21,402 nt of DNA from Pholiota molesta (lineage: Eukaryota; Basidiomycota; Agaricomycetes; Agaricales; Strophariaceae). Shown here in pieces: positions 1-9,220 of this stretch. The DNA lies in the NCBI GenBank assembly GCA_014925825.1, contig JACGCK010000476.1, forward strand, positions 1 through 21,402. Direction: 5' to 3'. Numbering within the stretch: position 1 is the first letter of the stretch; each line of letters opens with the position of its first letter. The notes beneath the pieces were generated by a model. It was not told the DNA's origin. It was given only the letters and a program-made list of their open reading frames with translations, and ran no database searches. Both the position numbers and the translations under genes were made by a program.

Positions 1-608
1 AAGAATTGTCGAAATAGTTTCCAGAGAACCCATGATATCCCGTACAGCGATACGGCTTGGAGGAGCAAGAGAAACACCTGGGCCATATAATGCGAGCGGT
101 TACAACAATAAACGTAGATGGATAAGTATAAGAGACGGGTGATTGTTTCAAACCAGGAGCCTGACACTAGCCTGGCAGTTATATAGAGGATTCGAAGGCC
201 TTGGGAACTGGCGACTTTGGTGGCCTTTGCAAACGGACGATTCGTTCTGAAGCGGACCGATGACTAGTCTTAGGCCACGTTATGGTATCTCAGATAACTG
301 GTCACGCAAGTTTCCGCATAGCTGTGGAATGAATGAGGAGGATCTCTCCTCTGACGCTATTTGTTTCCAGGAAAGTTTGCGCAATGAAGCCAAAATCAGC
401 GCGCTGGATGTGTCATTTGCAAACATGTAGAGTCAAAAAAAAATTGCAAAAGACATACAGAAGGCGAGCAAAATTCTCCTCAAAGCAGCAGACACCGAAT
501 CCAAAGATAACTACGAGAACAGACACGAAGGTATCCAATTCCGGCCACTGTATTGGTCCAAGGGTGAGATATTGAGAGACAGCTTTGCTCTCATGGGATT
601 CTGACTGT
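1..608. other. Stretch with no supportable gene
   Basis: Only short open frames with unconvincing composition are present on either strand (for example plus 333-575, minus 413-775). I see no splice-linked exons, RNA gene or clear repeat here. The minus-strand frame may be the far end of the decayed sequence described at 609-1241. Confidence 0.5.
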
Positions 609-1241
609 TCAGTAATGACGATCTGGGAGAACTCGCGGAAAATTAGAAGGTCGAAATCGGATGAGAAGCAAGTTGTGAGAAGCCGTCCAGATAATTGTCG
701 TGCATCCAGAGAACTCCTGACAAGAGTGCGATGATGTAGTTGACAGGATATGGGAAACGAGAGATGCTGTAGCATAGATCTTTCCGTAAAACCTGTCGCA
801 GTAGGTAGTACTGAGAAAGCCGTGTTCGGAGCGCGGATGGTTGAAGTGCATAGGTTGGCTCAGGGAGGGTGGGCGCAGTGCTTGGCCGGCTAAGCGAGTG
901 ATGTCACATGTAAGCAGGTTGATCCTCTTGTTCAAGTCGGACTTGAAGTCGATCCTCGATTCCTCGTTCTGGAGGTGCTCATACAATGTTCACATAACAA
1001 TCGCATGGCGGCACTGATCACATCCCAAAACCAAGTGAAACTGAGTACCAGCTTTGCTCTTCCAAAGCTGCATCCTGTTGATGCTTGGGATGCTCCTCTT
1101 GTTCTTCGTGCCCCTCACTCTTCTGGAGCAGCGTCTGTCGCAAGCTCGACAAGTACCAATCGCGTCGAAAAGCACAATGTCGATCGAGCCGAGCCATGCT
1201 TTATAACAAACGTCTCCTCGTATGTTCATAAACGAGCGCAT
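609..1241 (-). pseudogene. Decayed gene of unknown family with a CDxCRH motif
   Basis: Two open frames on the minus strand (1241-990 and 986-609) lie in the same reading frame and are separated by one TGA at 989-987. The upstream part has a CRACDRRC cluster and, about 50 residues later, CDQCRH; the downstream part begins with a charged, helix-like stretch (LQNEESRIDFKSDLNKR). The Cys/His spacing suggests a small metal-binding fold, but I do not recognise the family. The stretch around the stop is duplicated at 10395-10524, and compared with that copy this one lacks single bases on both sides of the stop, which suggests the reading frame has decayed. No intron with acceptable GT/AG signals removes the stop. 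It could be a remnant of a multicopy gene or of a mobile element. No clear ATG context or promoter was seen. Confidence 0.35.
976..1104 (-). repeat. Dispersed inverted repeat, copy 1
   Basis: This ~129-bp stretch matches the reverse complement of 10395-10524 at roughly 90% identity by eye, with a few single-base indels. Shared blocks include GAAACTGAGTACCAGCTTTG and CATCCTGTTGATGCTTGG. The similarity stops abruptly at both ends. It overlaps the CDxCRH remnant, so the repeat may be a fragment of a duplicated gene and not a transposon end; no terminal inverted repeats or target-site duplication were found. Confidence 0.85.
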
Positions 1242-1280
1242 TGGATCAACGCCATACGATCCAAGGCGGAAAAAAATTAA

Positions 1281-1689
1281 TCATTTAAGTTCAAGATTGT
1301 AAGTGGACGCTGTTTATGTCTCGTTCTCTGTATTAGACTTATTCCGTCACCACACAGAATTATTTACTGTTTTCACAAGGCATCGTTGCCATAGACTTCA
1401 CGTTAGATGACTCCAGCAACCTTACCAATCGTGAGTGTCGCTTCGCGTCTCTGCCTAGGTACTTCCAGCTCATGATTCTGTATTCGATTCTAGACTGCAC
1501 TCGGCAATGGATAAGTTCGCAATGTTCGCCGTGACATGTACGCATGCTACTTTGGATGCGATGATCGAGATCATCGAAAGGGAAAATGAAGTTGTAAGGC
1601 GACGGCAGGCACGAGGCGGTTATTACACCCGTGATTTAGAGGTGACTGTGCTCCTTCGTGCGAGATACCATTGGTCATGACTTTGATAG
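1281..1689. other. Gene-free stretch
   Basis: No convincing coding frame. A short plus-strand frame starts at ATG 1507 and meets a GTAAGG at 1594, but splicing to the nearest AG (1638-1639) leads straight into a stop. AT-rich sequence at 1268-1290 follows the remnant upstream. Nothing else is recognisable. Confidence 0.45.
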
Positions 1690-2442
1690 GTTTGGGACGT
1701 TTCTGACACTGCTGAGTACGAGATAGTGGTCCTCCAACCCAAGCATCTTCTTCCCAATAACTCGTGCCTTACTCGCTATCCGACGCAAAATGGTCAGGCG
1801 GAGGTACCCAAACTATCAGGTGGACTCAACCGGGGTCCTGCGAGAAGCCCCTTAACAGGAAACTCTCCTCGCTACCCTTCATTCCGTTTTGAGGGCAATC
1901 GTGCGCGCGGAGCCAAACTGAACCCATATCTTGTAATTTTGGCTGCCGAAATCAAGTTCAGGCGATATCTGGTGGCTCCCAATGCACCTCCGTTGGATGC
2001 AGAGTATCAGGCCCTCATCGAAAAGACTCTCAAAGTGGCGGATTTACTGTATTGGGAAGCTGTACCTGGGACTATTGCTGATGTTCTTTTCGATGATTCC
2101 AATGACAGGATGCAAGTAGATTCCGACGGGACATCTGAGAGCCAGGCTACTCATGTCTCGGAGATGGGCTTTCGAGGTGAAGCCAACGATGCTGGTGGCT
2201 CCACGGCTCAGCCACTGAAAGGCAAAGAAGGTGCCAGACGCCCTGACGTCGACTTGCGCACTCTTCTTTCCGGACGTGGTGAGCAACAATTTTCATTCTT
2301 TGACTTGAGTTGTTCTCATGCTTTACCTCCAGATCTTCCTCTTGATTCTGACGACCGAAGCTTGCTCCAGGAAATGGGGCTTTCAAATGGATGTAAGCCC
2401 TTTCATTTGGCTCCAATTCTCGCTAATCTAATGAAAACGAAG
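1690..2442 (+). pseudogene. Exon-like open frame, unknown function, probably part of a decayed gene
   Basis: An open frame of about 250 codons follows a TAG at 1687-1689. It has no in-frame ATG near its beginning, so it would have to be an internal exon; a usable acceptor with a branch-like CTGAC lies just upstream of 1717. The translation has protein-like composition: a basic N-terminal part, a hydrophobic helix-like part (LNPYLVILAAEIKFRRYLVA) and an acidic Ser-rich middle (DDSNDRMQVDSDG). It ends at a possible donor GTATAA (2443), but none of the nearby AG acceptors continues a frame without an immediate stop. I do not recognise the family. It is either a pseudogene or a gene whose splicing I could not resolve; the lack of any continuing exon favours decay. 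Confidence 0.35.
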
Positions 2443-2851
2443 GTATAAGAACCAAAATCGATCAGGAGTCAAACGTGGAAAGGGTGCATTCTTGGCGAAA
2501 TACTATCGCGCCCTAGTGATCGAGATAGAATGTGTAACCCTGGCTTTCCGACTATGATCTGTACAAGAAGGTTTTTAAGCATCTATCATGCCCTTCTCCA
2601 ACGACCCTTATGCTTGACCCTCGCGTCTCCTTCCGATTCAGTTGAGGTCCCATGCATTGTTGAGTTTCTGCGCACGTCCGCATGTTCACAGGAAAGGATG
2701 ATCGCTATCGCTCGTGCACGAAAATCGATCCGCCCCCCCAGATCTCCTGTCGTTACGCGGCGGGATCCCGACATGGCAGCAACCTACACATAGGTGTGTT
2801 GCGTTCGTCGCTTGTGTCAAAAACGCTTTGGACTTCTCGCAGAGTTTTTAG

Positions 2852-3118
2852 ACCATCAACGGGGAGGAATACCCCCTCTTTATGTTCCGGCCCTATTATC
2901 ATTTACTTTTGGATACGGACACGATTCAGGTATTTGGTACCCCCGCCGATCATTTTTCAACAGATATCGATCGCCGCAGACATGCCCTGGAATCTGTCGC
3001 GGTTTCCGTGTTGACGAGACTTGACACGGAATTCGTTTCTGCAATTGCTGAAGAAACGGTGAAGAGCATGCGTTGTTTATTTGAGAGAAGAGCGCGTGGA
3101 GTGGAATTTGCAATGTGA
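2852..3118 (+). pseudogene. Second exon-like fragment, unknown function
   Basis: An open frame of 88 codons ends in TGA at 3116-3118. It is preceded by a plausible 59-nt intron (GTGTGT donor at 2793, TTTTTAG acceptor ending at 2851). The translation starts TINGEEYPLFMFRPYYHLLL and continues with an acidic/basic amphipathic part, so it looks like real protein sequence. In the phase required, however, the upstream exon ends in a TAG at the junction, and stops interrupt all frames between 2443 and 2792. It may be the 3' end of the same decayed gene as 1690-2442. Function unknown. Confidence 0.3.
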
Positions 3119-4619
3119 CAGGTCCTGTAAAGAGGATATCATCGAGCTCGCCATTGATTTGGTATGTCCGGGATGGCGTTGACCTAGGCTGGTGCAAGAA
3201 ACTTTCCTTGCAGGCTTACACTCTCGGCGATCTCAAGACATTCGATAGGATTGTTTAATATATATTGCAGCACTTCATGCATTTCCAAATGAGATGAGGG
3301 GTTCAGTATTATTAATATAAATAAGATCGAGTGAAGGTACGACGATTCAGATGATTGATGATGAAGACAATGATAAGTGATAAGTGATGAGAGAAAAACG
3401 AGTGTTGGAGTTGAAACGAAAAGCAAATGAGCGACGGGGTATCGGATGGCGAGGGAGGATACGTAGAAGAGATGCGGTGGCGTATGGTTGGTCGGAAACG
3501 GACTTCAGAATTCCGAGGGGAAAAAAGAAGGCGTCGGCGAGCACGGTACTACTCTCTTGCTAATGGTAAAATTACACACGGAAGACAGTGATGGAAAAAA
3601 AAAAAAAGTCGGAAAACAACTGGGGCAATGATAAAAAAAAACATAAGAAGAGAACAATAAAGATTAACGGCAACAGTGAACATGGATAGAAATCGTGAAT
3701 ATATATGTGTATGTACGCGAACGAAAGATCGACACGGCGCAAAGAATACGTGCAATACAAATACAGAAAGCGTGCCAGAAATTCCAGACCCAGTGAAACA
3801 CCAGAAGACCTCGAGAAGAAAGAAAGAAAGATAAAACGGCACATAAGAGTGAAAAGAGAACGGAAAACAGAGAATGGTAGACAACCCAAATAAGAAACGA
3901 GAAAACGGATGTCAACGATAGCTTGGGGGTGCCGGAGAGAACGATGCCAACAGAACGAGGATGCAGGAGGTGAATCCAGAAGCGAAACAAAAGAGCAAGG
4001 AACGTGGGTATAGGTGTGTGTATAAGTAATGCAAGTGTACATCGTTGGATGCCATGGCGCATTGCGGTACGCGATAGCAGAACGTGAGCCGGCGAGAGCA
4101 AACTCTTGAAGGAACGGCGTGGTGAAAGATATGAATCGACAGCAGGCGTCCGCCTTCAACGTGCCCAATCCACATTCAGCGCGGGGCGAATTGTTAGGGC
4201 AGTGGACTCGGACTGGACTATTGGCGGCACCGCAGGAGAGTGCCTCAAAGGTGGACGGGAAGAGAGGAGGGTGATCCGAGCAAAGGGGTAGGCAGGCAAG
4301 TGGACGGGTCGATAGATAGCGTGTTCGCCCAGATGCAGAGTTATCGCGTGCATAAGCGACACGGTCCACACCATGCCAACAACGAAAGCTTGAGGGACGC
4401 ACGCGCATGGCACGCCGCGCGATAAGCGCAGCGCAGCGCCCGAGGGCACACGGACAGAGTCCTCGACGGGCTCCCACCAACCCCTCGGCCTCTGCGCACC
4501 GTCTTCGCCCCGTTCCTTCTCCTCTCCTTTCCTCTCTTCTCCTTTCTTTTCCTTTCCTCTCTTCTCCTTCCCTTTCTTCGACCCTCGACCCCCTACCCAT
4601 CCAAAACAGCGCGCCCGGC
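3119..4619 (-). other. Non-coding flank, probable long 3' UTR of the 4620-7463 gene
   Basis: About 1.4 kb without a believable coding frame. The minus-strand frames that stay open are dominated by Phe/Leu/Ser/Cys, which reflects a pyrimidine-rich strand and not protein selection. The plus strand is strongly purine-rich from about 3350 to 4000, and AT-rich at 3250-3330 (TATATAT, TTAATATAAATAAG). The sequence directly follows the stop codon of the minus-strand gene and has the T/C-rich character common downstream of basidiomycete stop codons. The transcript end is not determinable; somewhere in 3240-3600 is my guess. Confidence 0.45.
4511..4580. repeat. Polypyrimidine tract with internal direct repeat
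   Basis: Nearly pure C/T on the plus strand (purines on the minus strand) for about 70 nt, starting ~40 nt past the stop codon of the minus-strand gene. It contains a 20-nt direct repeat (TCCTTTCCTCTCTTCTCCTT at 4525-4544 and 4550-4569, period 25). Such homopurine-homopyrimidine tracts can form triplex (H-) DNA; in the transcript it would be a purine-rich element at the start of the 3' UTR. Confidence 0.8.
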
Positions 4620-7463
4620 TCAGCCCAAGAACGCGAGCTCCGTCATCCGCCGGCTCTCCTCGTCCTCGATCGCGCTCGCCTCCGCCAGGATGCGGCCCTC
4701 GCTGTACACCATCGGCGCCACCGCCTGCCGCACCGCCTGCCCATGCCCAGTCCCATTCGCCCCACCCGCACCAAGAGCAGCGGGGCCCCCGCCGTGCAGC
4801 GTCGGCGACGGCGGCAGGTGCGCCGCGTTGAACGTGCGCGCATTCCCCCTCGGGGCGGGGGCGGCGGACGCGGAGGTGAGAGAGCGCTTCAGGTGCGAGA
4901 GCGACGCCGCGACGGAGAGGCGCCGCGTCGGGCCGCCGTCCCCGCCGCGGCTGGAAGACGACACCAGGGTGCTGGCGCTCCGCTTGAACGGGTTGAACCC
5001 CCCGCCCCGCTTCTTCTCCGCGGCGGCGGGGTCCGTCGGCGCGCGCGTCCGCCTGCCGCGTGTGGCGGGGCCGGGCGCGGGGGCGGGGGAGGAGACAAGG
5101 ATGGTGGGCGTGGTGGGCGTGGGCGGGAGCGGGACGCGCGCGGCGGCTGCGCTCGAGGAGGAGGAGGACGCGTGCGAGTGTGCGGACGACATGGGGCTCG
5201 CGACGAGCGGCGCGGCGGCGCCCGGCGGGCGCGCAGCGTACACGTACTGCGCGGGGTCCGCGGCGTCGTCGGGCGACGGCGGCGGCGCCGTGTCTGCGGC
5301 CGACGTCGGCGTCGCCGCGCCCCCGCGCGCCGTGCTCGGCGTGGGCGTCACGCTCCCCGCAGGCGACCGCTTCCCACCCGCACCCGCACCCCCATGCACC
5401 AACTCGCGCTCGGGCTCCTCCACGACCACCGCCAGCTCCTCCGCGAGCACCGGCGCGGCGCCCGCGGCGCGCGTCTGCACGGTCAGCGCCCCGAGCTTGC
5501 CCTTGGGGACGCGCGGCGACGGCGGCGCGGCGGCGATGGGGGGTGCTGTTGACGGTGACGCCAGGGACAGACCCGCCCCTGAATATACGGACGGTGACGA
5601 AAACGGCAGCGCGCGGGCTCGGTCGCCGTTCGCCGCTTGCAACACGCCCTCGCCCCTCCCCTCCGAGCTTGCACCCGCACCACCACCACCACCACCCTCC
5701 ACACCCACGTCCGCCATGTGCGCCCGCACAGGCGGGGTCAGCGATATCGCCGGCGACGATAGCGACGGCACCAACGGCCCACCCGCCTGCGCCTGCACCT
5801 GCGCGAGCGCAGGCGACGCAGGCGTCGGCGGCGGCGGCGAGGACGGCATCGGCAGCGGCGCCCCCGCGCGCGCGCTCCTCGCGCTCCGCACACTCCGCGT
5901 GCTCTTCACGCTCGGCGCCCTCGACGCCGGCACCGCGGGCAGCGCCGCGGCCCACGCGTCCATCCCCCCGGGCGGCGGGTGGTCCAGTGTCGACGCCGCC
6001 GAGTCCTCGGACGCGCGCCCCAGGTTGAGCGCAAACGCCGGGGCGGCGGACGCGATGGGCGAGGGCGGCGGGAAGGTGAAGGCCTGGAGGTCCGGGTGGA
6101 TCTGGCGCGCGGTCGGCGTGGCCGGGGGCGAGGGCAGCGGCCGCGGCAGGGCGGCCGCGGAGGAGAAGGACGCGGAGGGCGGCAGGGGGAGAGGGGGCAG
6201 GGCGTCGGTGGGCGGCGGGGATAGGGGCGCGGTGGACGTGTATTGTGATGCGCCGGGTGTGGGTGTGGGTATGGCCCAGGGCGCAGGCGGGGAAGACGAG
6301 GGGATGGCGCGCGCGGCGGGCGCGGGGGCGGAGGCAGCGGGTGGGGCGAGTGGTCGTCGTCGGCATGCTCCTTGGGGTGCGTACTCTCAGGTGACTCGGC
6401 TGCATCTGTGGTGTGGCCTTCTTGTATGGGGCTGGGTGGTGTGTTGGCTCCACCGAAGCGGAAGCCGCGCATGCGCTCGCGGTTGAGCGCCTCTGCGTCG
6501 ACGGGCTGGGTGCCATTCAGGCCTGGGGTCGGTGTCGGGCTCGTCGCGGGTGGAGCATCGTCACGGCCATCTCCAGCGTCACTGCTGCACCTGCCGGTAG
6601 AAGGGGCACTGGCCGCGCTGTTTTTAGCCTCCCACTCCCTCTTGATCAGGTCAGCTGCTGATACTGCCTCGTCATCTCCACCTGGGCTCTGCGCACGCCC
6701 ACTGACGATGGGGATGTGCCTATCCTGCTCCATCTCCTGGGTGCTGAGGTCGCGTGCGGGGAGGGGCGGGAGCAGGCCGCGCTCGCGGAGTGCGGCCGTG
6801 CGGGCCTCGGCGGAGAAGGCGTTCGGCGGGGAGGTGGGCAGAGCGGGGCCGCGGCGGGGGTGGGCGGTGGAGGGGTTGGAGCGCGGCGTGAACTTGGTGG
6901 TGAGCATGCGGATGATGGTGCGCGATTTGGAGTTGGCCCGCATTGGCTGCTGTGCGGGGGGTGGTGGTGCCGCAGCGGCGGTGGGGGATAGGTGCGGCGC
7001 ATGTCTGCGGGGTGCATGAACAGACATGGGATAGACGTTTAGAGGTAGGAATCGGAGCCGCTTGTGCGGGGAAGGTGGGCGACTCACTGCGGGGGTGTGC
7101 TATTCTTGGGCGGCTGCGCCATTTTGGAGGGCGATCTAGGTTGGGGGAGATTAAGGGTGCTGTTCACATCACACAGCGCAGTGCAACCTACTTTGACGGA
7201 GCGTCCGAGGAGGGGTAGGCGAGGTCGGCGAGGCGGGGCTCGTCGGGCGGAGGGAATGCGGGGCGGGCGCGATTGCCGAGGAGGTGTGCAACTGCGAGCG
7301 CGCCACGGACTCTGAGAGAGGCTGCCTTGAGGGAGGGCGCAGAGGTGGTGGAGGCAGAGGAAGAGGCGATTGCGTAGGGTGCGTTGGGGCGGAAGTCGCA
7401 GAGGGAGATGGAGTCGGCTGGGTGGTGCTGTGGGGCTGGGAGCACGCCGGAGGAGGCGGCCAT
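4620..7463 (-). CDS. Large Pro/Ser/Ala-rich disordered protein, function unknown
   Basis: Exons 7463-7192, 7135-7088 and 7004-4620. Intron 1 (7191-7136, GTAGGT...CCTAG, branch-like CTTAAT) and intron 2 (7087-7005, GTGAGT...CGCAG) join in phase. The start is the first in-frame ATG after a TATA box 46 nt upstream; stop TGA at 4622-4620. The product is about 900 residues of low-complexity Pro, Ser, Ala, Gly and Thr, with more ordered patches: a segment ending DLIKREWEAKNS, a conserved-looking TARQIHPDLQAF segment, a basic GGGFNPFKRSAST patch and a C-terminal tail with EDEESRRMTELAFLG. No enzyme domain, signal peptide or membrane helix is seen. The frame changes between about 6453 and 6350. Either one base is missing there, or a weak intron is present (donor GTGGAG at 6453, acceptor ending at 6371 or 6386, both of which restore the frame). 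GC content is extreme, so antisense frames also stay open. Possibly a scaffold or regulatory protein; not recognised. Confidence 0.75.
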
Positions 7464-7908
7464 ATGTGGCAGGCGACGGGAAAGAGCCCATGTGAGGTGC
7501 ACACGGGGTTTATAGCCTGCGCGCGTCCCACCCCTGATCGCTTCCTTCGCTCCTCTTCCCACATTCCTGCCGTAAGCACCCTCCTCCTTCGCTTCCCTTC
7601 TCTGCGCGAGCACCATTCCGCCGCTGCCTCGCTTCCACTCGCTCTTCTCCCGCCCAAGACCGTACCACCTGTCTCAGTCCAGTGGGCCACGTAGCAACGC
7701 CCGCGACGCGTCGCGTCCCCCGCCCAGGAACAAACAATAGTACACACGGCACGGAGCTCGGTGCACGTTGGCGGTGTTCGAGACGCGGCCCAACGTTGCT
7801 TGGACGATGCCAGCGCATATAGAATCAGGCGATTATTTTATTTTTTGTTTTGCAACGCACTGTCATTATTCTCCTCCGTGCCGAGTTGTACATTCAAGAC
7901 AAGATTGA
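7464..7908. other. Upstream region of the 4620-7463 gene
   Basis: No coding frame with protein-like composition. Apart from the TATA box at 7509-7514, the only notable feature is a T-rich patch at 7829-7852 (TTATTTTATTTTTTGTTTTG). Presumed promoter territory. Confidence 0.45.
7509..7514 (-). promoter_or_regulatory. TATA box of the 4620-7463 gene
   Basis: TATAAA on the minus strand, 46 nt upstream of the chosen ATG (7463), in an otherwise GC-rich context. An out-of-frame ATG at 7491 lies between them. A start site 25-35 nt below the TATA box would fall around 7484-7475, so that ATG is probably outside the mRNA. Confidence 0.5.
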
Positions 7909-8130
7909 TCATGCAAGACGACGATGAGCATCCTCAAGAATGATTGTGGAAGTCGCAATGCAATGGAACCCCAGTGGCGAATGTCGGGCGAATGCAAGAC
8001 CGGCGTCCGATGCAGCGCGCCTCGTGCCCAGCGGCCCTGAGTCCGAGCTGTCGACGCTGTTTTGCATTTGCCTTTTGTGATTCGCGTTATACTTAGCGCC
8101 AGTGAGGTATCCGGCGGCCACCACCGACAT
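7909..8130 (-). CDS. Possible small ORF, 73 residues, function unknown
   Basis: A single open frame starts at an ATG in a good context (GCCAACATGTC) at 8130 and ends in TGA at 7911-7909. The N-terminus MSVVAAGYLTGAKYNANHKR is plausible as protein, the middle is Ser/Asp-rich, and there is no recognisable domain. AT-rich sequence (TTAATAATTAAAGAAAG) lies just upstream and could serve as a promoter element. No homology is recognised and the length is within chance for this GC content, so this is only a candidate. Confidence 0.25.
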   Translation of the reverse strand: MSVVAAGYLTGAKYNANHKRQMQNSVDSSDSGPLGTRRAASDAGLAFARHSPLGFHCIATSTIILEDAHRRLA

Positions 8131-8985
8131 GTTGGCGTTTAACTTTCTTTAATTATTAACGACTATATCAGCATCAGGCTCACCATCAACATTAATGCCA
8201 CCCCATCCACCCTCAGACTCTCAATCACCGACACAATTCTTTGTCCTGCGTGCTCTTAGCGCCGAAAGTCAGTCCTATTACTGTGTCGGGATTCCCACAG
8301 GTTCTTCCTTTTCTCTTGATGCTCTGTTGTGTTACTTTGTTTCGCGTTTCAAGGGCTCCAATGCATATTTTCAGGCTTCAGTCCCTTACATAGCTTCGTG
8401 CATGTGAATACTATGAGTACGAGGCCTGTTCTCGTCTTCATCAAGGCCTCAGGCCTCAGATTTGGGTACTTGTCCGTGTGCATTCTTGTTTGCATCAGTC
8501 TTCGTCTCTACATATCTCACTCTTTGGATCCGTCTTTGTCTCTGCCTTTCTCTCTGGCTCTGCCTTTCGTCTCTGCATGCTCCTCGTCTTGAGTTTGCAC
8601 GTGAACTGAACCATATAGCATTGCTCAAAACTCAGACTGCCTTTACCCCTCAAACATCGAAGCTGCCAACCAAGAATCGCAGTCGTGGCACAGCGTGGCA
8701 CCCATTAAAGGGCCTAAGTCCTCGCCATCAAGGTACGCACGTACGCTCCTACTACCTACCTGCCAATCAATCTTTCTCTCCTGGCGCATACATACTCATC
8801 CCGTCCGCGATCCACCTCGAACGCAACGTGCGAGCACACCAACGTCCTCCACGCCCTTGCGCGCTCGCTCGGGCAAAGAGGGCACATAGGATCTGGATCT
8901 GCATGTGGATTCTGCCCCTCTTTGAATTTCTTCGCGTCGATCCTGCGGCCATCGGATACGGGGGCATCCCTCGGATATCGACGAC
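8131..8985. other. Mostly non-coding stretch
   Basis: The plus strand is T/C-rich from about 8200 to 8600 (repeated TCTCTGCC/GTCTCTG-like words at 8525-8580), like the non-coding transcript flanks elsewhere in the window. A plus-strand ORF at 8195-8407 (ATG to TGA, 70 codons) has no recognisable features. Nothing else is supported. Confidence 0.4.
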
Positions 8986-9220
8986 ATGCTTATGACGTAT
9001 GCGATCTACCGGATTATACGTGTAGACGGGGCTGGGCTGCCAATGTACCGCCATGCGCGCTTGTGGCGGCGCCAGTGTTATTCCGAGCGCCTCTTCTTTT
9101 CCATTCCTGCCGTGGGCGGTGATGGGGCCCTACCTCCGCGCGCGCTTCAAGCGGTATCCGTGCATCACGTCTGGGCGTTTGAACTCGCGGCTGTTTAACA
9201 TCTTATTGTCGTCCGCATGA
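8986..9220 (+). pseudogene. Frame-broken coding remnant, unknown function
   Basis: From ATG 8986 the frame gives protein-like sequence (YAIYRIIRVDGAG, then MYRHARLWRRQCYSERLFF) up to about 9110. Protein-like sequence then continues in another frame (VMGPYLRARFKRY, then GRLNSRLFNILLSSA) to TGA at 9218-9220. No GT-AG intron can join the two, so a 1-nt indel around 9080-9120 is the simplest reading. The composition (basic and aromatic residues, short hydrophobic blocks) suggests a fragment of a larger membrane-associated or enzyme-type protein, but I cannot name it. Confidence 0.25.

Noticed and set aside
1507..1680. ATG-initiated frame with a GTAAGG donor at 1594
   Set aside because: Splicing to the nearest acceptor (1638-1639) gives an immediate stop, and no other acceptor links it to the 1690-2442 frame.
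3572..4600. 342-codon minus-strand open frame with many hydrophobic residues
   Set aside because: The Phe/Leu/Ser/Cys richness follows from a pyrimidine-rich strand; no domain, membrane topology logic or splice sites.
5060..6028. 322-codon Arg/Pro-rich plus-strand open frame
   Set aside because: Another GC-driven shadow of the 4620-7463 gene.
4690..6486. 598-codon plus-strand open frame
   Set aside because: It mirrors the GC-rich minus-strand gene; composition is Gly/Ala/Arg noise, and the minus frame has splice-linked exons and protein-like segments.
4156..6516. 786-codon minus-strand open frame in the third frame
   Set aside because: His/Arg/Pro-rich out-of-frame translation of the same gene that runs past its stop into the non-coding flank.
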